Below are positions 48,506-59,550 of a DNA stretch of 61,760 nt, in pieces. The DNA is taken from assembly GCF_010093535.1 (NCBI RefSeq), contig NW_022985252.1:1-61760 (forward strand), given 5' to 3'. Each line of letters opens with the position of its first letter. The first letter of the stretch is position 1. This DNA is from Lindgomyces ingoldianus (taxonomy: Eukaryota; Ascomycota; Dothideomycetes; Pleosporales; Lindgomycetaceae). A model generated the notes under the pieces. It was not told where the DNA came from. It saw only the letters and a list, made by a program, of their open reading frames with translations, and did no database searches. The position numbers and the translations under genes were made by a program.

Positions 48506-48857
48506 TGTCAGATTGAAGCACTGTTTCTAGGCTTCCTGAGATGAATGATGGGTTTGGATATGATGTATGGGATGATTGATTTATTGTCTTGATTTATCAA
48601 TCCTTTTTCTGCTCTACCCGTGTTGCTCGGCTTTTTGTTTTGCCGATCCGAGTCCCTCGCGCACTTGCCCTATGCGCGACCAGCTTGCAACATGCTGCAA
48701 TTTGCTGCAACATGCTGCAAAATGCTGCAAAATGCTGCAAAATGCTGCAACATGCAGCAATTTGCAGCAACATACTGTTCGAGCTTATTGCTCGTACTAT
48801 GTAGCAGCTTTCGTCAAACGTTCCTCCTGTCTTGACAGTAGGTGCGCATATCTGACA
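48506..48857. repeat. 352-bp solo LTR with decanucleotide array
   Basis: TGTCAGATTG..GCATATCTGACA with perfect TSD ctaat (48501-48505, 48858-48862). It contains about nine copies of a 10-bp unit of the form ctgcaaNNtg (48686-48776). The sister copy is at 50134 with its own TSD, so the two are independent solo LTRs and not the ends of one element. Confidence 0.92.
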
Positions 48858-48901
48858 CTAATTCAGAGCTGGTTCGCGCAGAGGCTAGCTCGCGCGTCAA
48901 C

Positions 48902-49124
48902 TGTAACAAGGTAGGCACAGTCAACCACGTAGCCTTCTCTTGCTTATAAAGGTTTAGGCTAGACTAGAGACAACCGCTAGTGCTAGTGCTAGCTCTAGCA
49001 TTATCTATATATATATTATACTATGCGAGAATACTTAGCTTAAGTATTCTCGTGCGTACCTTTTAGTACAGTAGGGAAAGTTGTATAGTATCGGGTTGGC
49101 AGGCGGGGCGCCTACCTTATTACA
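48902..49124 (+). repeat. 223-bp solo LTR
   Basis: tgtaacaaggtag..cctaccttattaca, with TSD tcaac (48897-48901) against ttaac (49125-49129), one C/T difference. Inverse of 33558-33780. It contains a tctagcattatctatatatata segment (trimmed) and the palindrome gaatacttagcttaagtattc. Confidence 0.88.
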
Positions 49125-50133
49125 TTAACTAGACAACAACCGAACTTTGATTAGGCTAGTAGCGTACTAATTAGCCCCTAAGTACTTATTAATCTACAAA
49201 GAACCTCTAATCAAGCTTCTTACGCAACGTCTTGTATAATAGAATATTGTATAAGAGATTAAATCTAGGCCTTTCTTAATAGCTATCTATGCTACTACAA
49301 GTTAATTAATTGCTTCTTGTAACACTATTTTATTTAGCTATAGAGTAGTATAATTAGTAGTATATATTAGCATTTTATATATCTAATAGAGAGTATCTTT
49401 AGCTAAGATTAGTATAAGAATTTTTTTAAAGTCTAGATATACAACTAAGTGCTATAGCTATTCTATCTAGCTTTTAGATCTCTTTCTATTATAATAAGCT
49501 TAGATTAGCTATTATACTAGAACTAGGTTTAGAATATCTACACTATATTTTTACTTATGTCTATCTTTTTAGTTATCTTATAATTCTACTTTTATAATAG
49601 TATATAGAAGATCTATACTTATTTTTAGCTGTTTTCTCTCTCTACAAACACTTTATTTAAATTAATAATAGCTTTAATTAACATTTCTTTTTTTTCTAGA
49701 TAATCTAAGTCTTGCTTTTATATATATAGAAGTAAAAATTAGTTACTTCTTTATAATCTAATTTATAATATAGGCTACGCTAGAGCTAGCTTAAGTATTT
49801 ATTTAACTATAAAGAACTTTAATTTAAGCTCTTTACACAAGGTTTTATATAGTAGCATATTACATAAGAGACTAAATTAAACCTTTTGCTTCTAGTGTAA
49901 TTTAAACTTTCTAATTAACAATTAACTGCCTCCTGTAACAGCATGTTGTAATAGAAGCTTTTAATTCTCTTACTTTTAATATAGATTAAACCTTAGCTTT
50001 TTATAATTTACTTAATTTATTATCCTTGCTTTAATTACTACTAATTTGCCTGCTAAGCTTATGTTTTATAGTTAATAGTTAATGTTAAGAAGAGAGAAAT
50101 TTAGTAGTTAGCGTGTTGTTAGTAGTTAGGTGT
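49125..50133. other. AT-rich RIP-mutated block with internal duplication
   Basis: 49170-49275 and 49790-49890 share diverged sequence (for example aacctctaatcaagcttctt and aactttaatttaagctcttt), about 620 bp apart. No gene is readable. Probably an old transposon or duplicated gene destroyed by RIP. Confidence 0.45.
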
Positions 50134-50474
50134 TGTCAGATTGAAGCACTGTTTCTAGGCTTCCTGAGATGAATGATGGGTTTTGCATATGATGTATGGG
50201 ATGATGATTGATTGTATTGATTGATCGATGTTTTGTTTTTCTTTTGTCTGCTCTGCTCGTGTTGCTCGGCTTTGTTTTTCCGGTCCGAGTCCCTCGCGCA
50301 CTAGCCCTATGCGCGACCAGCTTGCAACATGCTGCAATTCGTTGCAAAATATTGCAAAATGCTGCAACATGCTGCAATTTGCAGCAACATACTGTTCGGG
50401 CTTATTGCTCGTACTATGTAGCAGCTTTCGTCCAGCGTTCCTCCTGTCTTGACAGTAGGTGCGCATATCTAACA
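50134..50474. repeat. 341-bp solo LTR with decanucleotide array
   Basis: TGTCAGATTG..GCATATCTAACA with perfect TSD ggtgt (50129-50133, 50475-50479). Same family as 48506-48857, with fewer 10-bp units. Confidence 0.92.
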
Positions 50475-50479
50475 GGTGT

Positions 50480-50773
50480 ACACAAGCTAATGTCTTAGCA
50501 CAATACGTACTCTATTGTTCCTCGCAAAGTCTTACCTAACGGCGAATCAATTAGAAGGAAGAAGAGCATGTGGTTTAAGAAACTTGCTTATTCAATCAAG
50601 AGAGAGAAAATTTGCCGCCACCAAGGTGTTCGTCGGTCCCGAAAACTGCTATGGCTGATGAGTAACCAATGCATCGACCGTCCAACTTAGTCGACCTTAG
50701 AAACCGGATCTCTCCCATTTTGCGCATGTGTCCTTTAAAATATTTGTGATTGCTTTAACCTGTTTTCTCTACA
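50480..50773. other. Downstream flank of the thioesterase gene
   Basis: No gene recognised; likely the 3' UTR and terminator region of the minus-strand thioesterase. Confidence 0.35.
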
Positions 50774-51689
50774 TTAACAATGCTTTGCAAGAACTGTGAT
50801 AAGCTCGAAACTTACCCTGTCATCTTGGTCAAACAAGTCGAAGTGATTCCCGAAAACATGGTGCACTGTTTGAAACAAATCACCCCCATAACGCTCCCAA
50901 CCTAGCAGTTTATCGTCTCGATTGATATCTACATTAAGAAGTCCGTCTGGCCTCGACTTCGGCAGCGGTACGCGTGCCGTAGCTTTGAGAAGCACAACGG
51001 GTGGACATGCCGATACTGGTCGTACTCGCTGACCTGAGCCATTGCCCTGCAGAGTGCTCTCACCTCCACTCTCATCTACACGGGCACCCCAGCGCGGAGG
51101 TTCCCAGTTGCCTATGAGTTCATCGCAGACTTCAAATCGTCGCATGACGTTTTTGCGCACCGACTGGGGAGTCCAGCTCGGAAATTCTGGCTCGAAATTG
51201 ACAAAACGGTCGCGGTACTCTCGCCATGGCGGCGTATACGGGCTATCGACGAGGATGATGCCGGCGGCGAAAAGAGGTTGGGTGCCATGCTCGGTGTGCC
51301 GCCGCTCGTCGTCCAACTGCCGCGCAATCTGGAGAGACACAAGGCCGCCCAACGACCAGCCTTTCAACAAAGATGTTCAAGTAAGCGATTTGTGCAGAGC
51401 CGGGGCGAAAGGCGTTGATAACTCTATACTAACCCCCAAGAACAATCGGTCCCTTTTTCCTCACCGTCCTGATGAATGTGATGTATTCTTGCGCCATCTC
51501 TACAATTCCGCCTGCCCAGCCGTCATCGCTCTCGAATTTGGGGTCATGGATACCGTAGACGCTGCGACCGAGATCGCCCAACATGAAATAATTGAAAATA
51601 GTGCCTCCACCATCGTGAATAAGAAAGAGGGGAGCTGCGTTGCCGGGAGCGTTCTGCAGCTGGATAGGATTCGCTTCAAGAAAAGTCAT
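50774..51689 (-). CDS. Stand-alone thioesterase of the NRPS cluster (alpha/beta hydrolase)
   Basis: Type II thioesterases remove wrong or stalled acyl groups from carrier domains, or release product. Exons (minus strand) are 51434-51689 and 50774-51360, with a 73-bp intron (gttagt..gaaag) that splices in the middle of the active-site motif: exon 1 ends ..KKGPIVLGG and exon 2 continues WSLGG, giving the nucleophile elbow GWSLGG. The oxyanion-side strand FLIHDGGG is near residue 25, and the His-bearing end reads VHHVFGNHFDLF near the C-terminus. The product is 280 residues from the chosen Met (MTFLEANPIQLQ); an upstream Met at 51770 would add 27 mostly hydrophobic residues. It is divergent from the ABC transporter and shares its upstream region. 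Confidence 0.87.
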
Positions 51690-52284
51690 AGCAAAAGACA
51701 AATGCAGAGGGGTGGAGACCAAGAGAGCAAGCCGGACGATTTTAATAAGCAGCGATTCCAATGAGAGCACAGCAACGCGACTGAGCCTCGAAGTCAGTCT
51801 GTAGTGGGTTCTGTGGCCTTGGCCTTCACCTTCGAGCGCGTCGTCTCACTCGCTAACAGCGGCCCGCAGCGGCTACCAAGAGCGTGGGCATATTGTATGG
51901 GGACTCGGCAAGGGAAGAAGACAGAACGGCCCGGAGGAATCCAGCCAGGGTCAATTGCGGGGACCGTACCGCAACGCCTGCCGCGTCTTGGCAATGATTG
52001 TGTGCAGGGCATCCCTGCACCGGCTGTAAGCACTAACACGGCCAACTGGGCCCCTTTCGTATGCAGTGTGCCTCGCCGCACTAAAACCGTTTTCGGACCC
52101 CCTAACGTGCTCTCAACAACACCTCATCAAGAGCCAACACAACCAACTGGGCCCCTTTCGTACGCACTGACTGTGCCTCGCCTCAATAAAACCGTTTTTA
52201 GTCCCCTTTTCATAAGGAGCTCTCGTAAACTACCTCATCAAATCCGTTCTGGTCGGAATACCTCTTTGTTCCTGTTGTGACAAC
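51690..52284. promoter_or_regulatory. Divergent promoter between thioesterase and ABC transporter
   Basis: A 595-bp intergenic region between two cluster genes transcribed away from each other. It contains a ~100-bp tandem duplication (next entry). An open frame at 51804-52280 (+) spans it but looks like a chance reading of the duplicated promoter DNA. The element cgtttt and the phrase aactgggcccctttcgta occur twice. Confidence 0.6.
52035..52243 (+). repeat. Two ~100-bp direct repeats in the divergent promoter
   Basis: Unit 1 at 52035-52135 and unit 2 at 52136-52243 share caactgggcccctttcgta, tgtgcctcgcc and taaaaccgtttt, then ctct..acctcatcaa, in the same order. Possible binding sites for a cluster regulator. 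Confidence 0.7.
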
Positions 52285-55200
52285 ATGGCGAACTCTGGAG
52301 AGGGCTCCGCCGGCCAGAAGTCAAAGGTGGGCAAGGCCCGGCGGAAGAAGCTCGGCCAGGGCGGGTTCGTGCGAATTTTGGGCTATGCCACTTGGTTCGA
52401 CCGCTTGCTCATGACATTAGCAGCTGCCTGCTCTGCGGGTGCAGGCGCAGCGCTGCCAATTATGACCATTGTGTTTGGCAAGCTTGTCGGCAACTTCACG
52501 GGCTACTTCACGGCGGGATCAGCCGTCACCGAGAAGGAGTTCCGCCATGGCGTGGATCGCAACGCCCTTTACCTTTTTTTGCTCTTTATCGGCAAGTTCG
52601 TTCTCGGATACGTCTCAACGTATGCCTTCCGCATGAGCGGCATTCGCATCTCGGCGGCGCTGCGCCTCGCGTATCTTTCGTCGCTTTTCGAGCTCCCCGT
52701 TAAGTTCATCGACAAGCTGCCGGCGGGCGAGGCTACCGACGCCCTGACGAATACTGCAAACACCATTCAGTTCGCCATATCAGACAAATTGGGCTCGATG
52801 GTGCAAGGCTTCTCACTTGTGATTGCGGCCTATGCCATTGCCTTCGTCTACTCGTGGAGGCTGACACTTGTATCAAGCTCGGTCATTATCTTTGTCACCA
52901 CCATGCTGAGGATCACAACGCCTCATCTTATGAAGCACTACATTTCGATAATGGGGATGAATGCGGGGGCATCTGGTGTAGCTGGCGAGGTCCTCCGAGG
53001 GATACGGACCATCAAATCGCTTGGTGCTGAAGAGGAGGCTATGCGATGGCACAGTAAATTCCTGGACCTTGCCCAAGTATCCGGGTCTAAGCTGTCCATC
53101 TGGGTGTCGATGCAGTTCTGGCCGGCTTTCTTTGCCACGTACGCAAATATGGCACTTACCTTCTGGACTGGCGTCAAGTTCTACTCAGAGGGCTTGATCC
53201 CAGGCGTCGGCAATCTTACCACGTAAGTTTACGGAAGTCCACCGCTCGTATTATTATCTTTTGCCTAACAATGCTATAAACAGTGTCCTGTTCGCGGTCT
53301 TAATTGTCCTGGCAGGAATGGGCAACATCTTCACACCCTTGCAGTCAATCATCCGAGCCTCTTCCGCTTCAGTCTCAGTCTGGAAAATTATAGATGCGCC
53401 GAAGCCGAAGCCCGGCGGGCTTCAGCCACCCGATGTCAAGGCTGAGGAGGATGTCAAATTCGAGAACGTGCGATTCACGTATCCCAGCAGACCCGAGGCA
53501 GAGATCTTGAAAGGTGTCAATTTTACGATAAAGAGTGGGCAAGTAACCGCCTTTGTCGGTCATTCTGGCTGTGGAAAGAGTACAATTGTCGCGCTGCTGG
53601 AAAGGTGGTATGAGCTATCGGACATCAACGAGGCACTCTCCAATGCGGCCACAGCGACTCAGATTAAAGTCGAAGCCCCGATAACAGACGGCTCGGAGAC
53701 GAGCGACTCAACGGGGATCAAGGAGAACAAAGTTGAAGAGAAGAGCGAGAGTGGCGTGAAGAGCGAGGCTGGCGTGTTTCAGAATGCCGGCCGGATCCTG
53801 GTCGGTGAGCGCAGCCTTGAGGAGATCGATCGCAAGTGGTGGCGGTCTCAGATCGGTCTCGTACAGCAAGAGCCAGTACTTTTCAACGAGACCATCTTCG
53901 AGAACGTGTCCAAAGGCCTTCTTGGTTCTCAGTGGGAGGATGCGCCACGCGAAGAGAAGCTTCAGCTGGTTCAGGAGGCATGCAGAGAAGCGTTCGCGGA
54001 TGAATATATTTCAAAATTTCCCCAGGGCTACGACACCGTCGTGGGCGAGAGCGGGATCAAACTATCAGGAGGGCAGCGACAACGTTTAGCCATTGCACGC
54101 AGCATCATCAAAAAGCCTAAGATCCTGATCCTTGACGAAGCGACGAGTTCGATCGATGTTCGCGGTGAGCAGCTCGTCTCTGCAGCTCTAGACCGTGCAT
54201 CTAGAGGAAGGACGACTATCGTCATAGCGCATCGTCTGTCCACAATCCGACGTGCTGACCACATCGTTATGCTTCAAGAAGGCAGGGCCATCGAGGAGGG
54301 GACACACGATGAACTAGTAACCAAAGAAGGCGGCCTCTACTCTGACCTTGTTCAGGCATCAACCCTTGAGTTTGGCCACCACGAAGAGGAAGCACTGATT
54401 CAACATGAAGAAGGCGAGTCCGAGACGTCACATCCCGAAAAGCAGCAAGACTCTGTGCAGGAGCAAAAGAGCCTCAACAGCGTATTGCACAAAGTGAAAG
54501 CAAAAGTATCCTTCCGATCGGTCGGATATTTGTTGATTGAACAGAAGCGCTACTACCTTCTCTACTTCTTTGCACTTGCTGGCGCGATGGGCGCAGGTGC
54601 TGCTGTACCCGTACAAGCTTGGCTCTTCTCGCACATCATCACCGTCTTTCAAGAAACCGACAAACACAAATTAGAAGACGATGGGAGTTTCTGGGCTCTG
54701 ATGCTCTTTATCCTAGCCATTGCCGCGGCCATCTCCTACGCCACTATCGGCTACTTCAGTAACACAATTTCTTTCCGCGTTAGCACGGTGTACAGGAAAA
54801 GCTACTTTGAAAGCGTTGTTATGAAGCCGATTCATTGGTTCGACGACGAAGACCGCTCGTTCGGCACTTTGACTGCACAGCTTGGGAGCGATCCTCAACA
54901 GCTTCAAGAGTTGCTGGGTGTCAATATAGCTTTCCCGCTCATTGCTATCTTTAACCTCATGGGCTGTACCATCGTCAGCTTCATCTTTGGCTGGAAACTG
55001 AGCCTAGTGATCTTCTTCGCCTCGCTTCCAGTCATTCTGATTGCGGCTTTCTTCCGCATCCGCTACGAGATGTTATTTGTCGCTATGAATGAGAAAGTCT
55101 TTGCAGAGTCGACCAAGTTTGCCGCTGAAGCAATCACTTCCTTCCGGACCGTTACAGCTCTGACTTTGGAAGACGCCATCTCAAAAAGATACAAGTCACT

Positions 55201-56281
55201 GTTGGATGGACATATCCACGATGCCTTCCTGAAGGCTCGGTTCACTATCCTCGTCTTCGCATTGAGCGACAGCTTAGAATTCTGCTCGATGGCTCTCGGC
55301 TTCTGGTACGGAGGCCGACTGTTGGCGACTAGAGAGTACGACTCTATGCAATTCTTCATCATCTACGCCGCGCTCATCCACGGCGCTCAAGCCGCCGGAC
55401 AGTTCCTTGCGATTGGACCGAACGTTGCCAATGCTACTGCAGCAGCCAACCGCATCATCGCTTATCGACAAGGTTCTGAATCCATCTCTGCCAAGAAGAG
55501 CGACAACGACAACGACAAACCTACTGGTTGCAAACTCGAATTCCGCAACGTAGGCTTCCAATACCCAACTCGAGACGTACCAGTCTACAGAAATCTCTCA
55601 TTTACTATTGAGCCGGGACAATTTGTGGCTTTTGTAGGCCCATCAGGCTGCGGCAAGACGACCATCATCTCGTTGCTCGAACGCTTCTACAACGTCAACA
55701 CGGGCTCCATTCTCATCAACGACCAAAACATCACCGACCTCCCTCTATCACACTACCGCAGCCTATGCGGCCTAGTGTCGCAAGAGCCCACCCTCTTCGA
55801 CGGGACAGTACGAGAGAATCTCATCCTCGGGCTACCATCCGGATCCGCTACTCCACAAGACGCCATCGACGCCGCATGTAAGGCAGCCGAAATCTACGAC
55901 TTTGTCGTGTCACTCTCTCAATCTTTCGATACGCCCCTCTCTGCAGGCATGCACTCAAGTCTCTCGGGCGGCCAGAAGCAGCGCTTGTGTATTGCGCGAG
56001 CACTTCTGCGAAACCCGCAACTGTTGATGTTGGACGAAGCGACCAATAGTCTTGACAGCGTGAGTGAGGGTTTAGTACAAAAGGCTATCGAGCAGCTGGG
56101 CGGCAGCAGGGCGCTGACGATCATTGTGGTCGCACATCGATTGGCGACGGTGCAGCGTGCAGATCGCATCATTGTCATGGGTGAGGGAGGTGTAACTCTA
56201 GAGGATGGCACGCACAGTGAATTGATACAGAAGAAAGGCGTTTATTGGGATATGTGTAAGGCACAGGCTTTGGATCGGTAA
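52285..56281 (+). CDS. ABC-B (MDR/P-glycoprotein-type) full transporter
   Basis: Probable plasma-membrane exporter of hydrophobic peptides or drugs, with layout TMD-NBD-TMD-NBD. Exons are 52285-53222 and 53284-56281, with a 61-bp intron (gtaagt..aaacag) that joins the frames; the product is 1311 residues, the usual size. NBD1 shows Walker A GHSGCGKST (~406), LSGGQRQR (~572) and Walker B ILILDEATSSID. NBD2 shows GPSGCGKTT (~1097), LSGGQKQR (~1205) and LLMLDEATNSLD. Both Walker B Glu residues are present, so both ATP sites look competent. An extra acidic stretch of ~50 residues sits in NBD1 between Walker A and the Q-loop. Starts Met-Ala-Asn-Ser just after the divergent promoter. Likely exports, or protects against, the NRPS product. 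Confidence 0.95.
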
Positions 56282-57505
56282 AATAGATATGGAATTTCAT
56301 TGTTTGCTCTTCGGTTACAGCATGGCGAGCTCTACGGACGAGTAGAAAAGCACGGGTGGAGCATTGTTCATCATGTGGAACACTCGACAGAGGTCAGGAC
56401 AGCAAAATACTCTTAGCGGTATCCGCTGGGACAGCGGCGTTAAGAGTCTACGGATGCAACCTAGCTCATCTAAGAGAAGCAAAGAGGGGAGCCCAATCAC
56501 CACTCTCATCGTTCCATTTTTGTTCGATTAACGAAGAAGATTCGCGTGGGTTCCATCACTACGAGACTCTCTTGTAGACAATCCACCAGGTCACCAAGAA
56601 CTTGGAGGTTCTACCAAATATAGAGCTTTTTGTGGGACCCTCCACACTACTGCTTTTTCATGTCTTCGTGTACTCAACGGACCGATCACTACCATTTCCA
56701 ATGGCCTGATCGATCGGCAGCATACTGCAAATATTAAGATGTCTCTGATCGGACTAGGTGAGTGGGCCTTGCTGCAGTAAGACTCTTCACGTAACCAGCG
56801 AAGCAGCCGACACAGCTCTTCTCGTGTCAGGTGTACTCCCAAGCTTACTCTCAGGCGTACAATTTGGGATAAGGCGCGGGTAATTACAGTAGTCGGTGAG
56901 AAAAGGAAGGAGTGAGATGACCTGACATGTGTCCTAACATATCGACCCATTTCGGAGCGACGTTGCGCTGCTTATGATTGAATCGCTGACTTCGCCGGAG
57001 GTAGGCAGCCGTACTAACTTACATTACTCCATGTCTCTCTATTCTCCGGCATATCTTCACATTGCATAAATTTGTGGCCCCGACTGGAGCCCTGTGAGCT
57101 GTGCCACACGGAATGCAGGGGATGCATAAGGCCCTAGCCGCAGGGTAGTCTGATGGGGGAGATCCTCTCAGGGTAGCTCACCATCTCGCACTGCCATTTG
57201 CTAGTGGGTATTGCCAATACGGCACTAATCTGGCGTGATTGGATCCTCTTCACACCTTTGTTATTGCGGAAGGAATTTTGTTTATCACCGCTTTTCATTT
57301 GTCAGAGACTGATTGCTAATTGCAGGGCGATATTTCGCTCATGATGAGCAGTACCAAAGACCCAGGAAGGAGATGAGTCACTCTGTGAAAGATGGGTCTG
57401 CAGAGATCTAACGGGAGCTGGACGTGACGGGTTGCTGGGAGGTGGACTAGACGCCGAAGATCTTTCACAGCAAAAGCGGTGATGCTACATATTTGTATTT
57501 ATCTA
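56282..57505. other. Convergent intergenic region
   Basis: 3' ends of the transporter (+) and the reductase (-). A 119-codon minus-strand frame at 56591-56950 shows no known family and is not called. No repeats recognised. Confidence 0.4.
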
Positions 57506-58579
57506 CTATAACAAATTTTGGTTGAGCTTTTGCAATGTCCTGTACATGTAAGCTGTGCGTGGAACCGGTACATTTACTCTGGAAGCTTGTGATAGTATAT
57601 ATCCTGTTGCTCAATGTTAGTGTTCTGCTGGGCAACGAGTGTACCGCGACATTCACTTACCGAACACTGGAGACAGCTCAATCGGGCGTCTCTTGCGAGC
57701 ATCCTGTAATGTGGAAGGTACAATCGGTGCGGTCTTCCTTGCAACATCGACCACTTGGAATGGAAAGTCTTCTTCAATATCGATACCGCTTACCAGAGCA
57801 ACATTGAATGCTTCTTCTGCAAGCTCCAGAACGACTTCTATCGCAGCGGGGATTTCGAGAAGCTGGTGAGTATTGAGACCAGAGACCGCAGTAGTAGAGT
57901 TCCATGCATTGTTGAAGATCAACTTCTTCCATCGCTCCTTGTATACGCTCTCTATGCTCTTGATACAAGGATCCATTGCAGCAAGAAAATCGCGTCGGGC
58001 ACTGTCTGCCCGATGGCCTTGTCCACTCCGCCCGGTGATGCCAACGAGGAATGGGGATTTGTTTATACCAGCTGCCTGGTCAACGAAGCCTGCGCGAAGT
58101 TGAGTGCAGTTAGTGTTGACCAGCATTGCGAGGACAGTGTTGTCTGGAAATGCCTCGATTAGCGGCGCTTCGACATTCATGCCGTTTTGTGCGGACACAA
58201 TCGTCGTGCCTGGTTTTACGAGTGGTCTCAGATTCCTTGAAATGGTGGACCAGTCATCCAGGACTTTGTTGGTGCAGATAATATAGTCGACTGGCTTCGA
58301 GAAGAGTGTCTCGCCAAAGGTGTCTACATGGCAGACCTGCCTAGGTAAGAAGCGACCATGACCCCAAATAGTCGATCGTATCAAGTATCCAGACCTCTTG
58401 ACAGTTTCATAGTTGGAACGACAGACGACTGATACGTGATTTGAGGCCTGTTGCGCAAGTCTCCACCCTATGACGGAGCCGACGGCTGTTGGAGAGATTG
58501 TCAGCTTCTCTCTTGATCCGACGTATGGAAACTCCTCACCACCGCCGCCATATATCAGAATATTGCAACGAATAGCCAT
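57506..58579 (-). CDS. Ketopantoate/2-ketoisovalerate-reductase-like enzyme (PanE/ApbA fold)
   Basis: The family reduces 2-keto acids with NADPH; in enniatin and beauvericin pathways a member makes D-2-hydroxyisovalerate, the hydroxy-acid unit. Three exons on the minus strand: 58540-58579, 57661-58485 and 57506-57603. The 54-bp first intron (gtgagg..caacag) interrupts the NADP-binding loop, restoring ILIYGGGAVGSVIGWRLAQ. The 57-bp second intron (gtaagt..caacag) leads to a short last exon, GYILSQASRVNVPVPRTAYM, that completes the family's C-terminus. Total 320 residues. The loop TNKVLDD, the segment SAQNGMNVEAPL, and the conserved Lys-Asn pair (WKKLIFNNAWNS) that includes the catalytic Lys are visible. 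It is divergent from the NRPS across a ~970-bp promoter. Housekeeping pantothenate synthesis cannot be excluded. Confidence 0.88.
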
Positions 58580-59550
58580 AGTCACGCTATACAGGTGACA
58601 TTAGCTGTTGTCCTGGATGTCGGCTCGATCACACCTCTTGTGTCCGTCTCATTCAGCTTCGGGCTCTAACGGAACGACTCATATAATGGGATAATCTGCG
58701 GCCAAACTTTTACACGAACATCACGTCTGAGCAAATCAAAGCAAAGTGCTTCAAGTTCCCCGCAGGCACCTGTAGTGGGAGTCAGTTACCAGCCAGCCGA
58801 TCCTTCATGGAGTTAAAAAAAAAACCAACAGCTTCGTATGAGGAGTCAACCGGCAATCCTACCGCATGGATCACTACTGCACAAGCAACAAAATAGAGCC
58901 AAGGTCTCACACCGGTAATTAGAACCTGGTATGGGTCGTTCAGGCCCTCATGGTGTCGTGCGAGTGATATGCTACACGGATGCTGAACCTTGCAATGATA
59001 CACAGATGCTAAATCTCGCGATGCTTCCCAAGCAACGGCAAGAGCTAAGGACACGGCAGCTAGCGGGTCGATCCTAAATTATAGCTCGGAAATATCCAGT
59101 GAAGTTTCCATCCTTAGATCAGCATGCTTACGTGCGTTCTCCGCGCAATATGCCGAAAACCGCGACTGGCCATCCCACTACATACAACATCGGGCTGCAG
59201 ATGGATACTGAGTGTAGCGCAGCATTCGTACAACGAGGGTCCCAGAGCAGGGGTACCGGGGGTTGGGTAGCACTCAGTCTTTCTTGAATAGAGGGTTGGC
59301 GATGTGCACGCTTACGAGCCTGGTTTTGTGTATCCTTGCGCATATCATATGCGTACATTACATAGAATTACGCCTCGTTTATGGATGTACGAGCTGCTAC
59401 GGCGATTCATACCTTTTTTTTGACTGCAAGTCGGTGCCTCCAACAGGAACTTTAGCTTTTTCGCCGTCTATTCACAAGAACTAGAGTATGCAGAACAACG
59501 ACGATGGATAACTATCTACGTATGAGAATACTAAGCAAGATCCAGTAACA
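58580..59550. promoter_or_regulatory. Divergent promoter between the reductase and the NRPS
   Basis: 971 bp without a convincing gene; frames at 58782-59054 and 59099-59484 have no family resemblance. An in-frame TAA at 59509 precedes the NRPS start. Likely holds regulatory sites for both genes, suggesting co-expression; no known motif was identified. Confidence 0.55.

Noticed and set aside
48686..48776. CRISPR-like short repeats
   Set aside because: They are 10-bp tandem units without spacers, in a eukaryotic genome.
48576..48914. Cys/Asn/Ala-rich open frames in three phases, and similar ones at 50126-50498
   Set aside because: They are translations of the decanucleotide array in solo LTRs, not proteins.
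48506..50474. One 2-kb LTR retrotransposon bounded by the two similar LTRs
   Set aside because: Each copy has its own perfect TSD and the DNA between includes another family's solo LTR.
51042..51764. 240-codon + strand frame opposite the thioesterase
   Set aside because: It is a shadow; the minus strand has the GWSLGG motif, matching intron and family length.
51804..52280. 158-codon + strand open frame upstream of the ABC transporter
   Set aside because: It lies wholly in the divergent promoter, crosses a tandem DNA duplication, and shows no domain or plausible composition.
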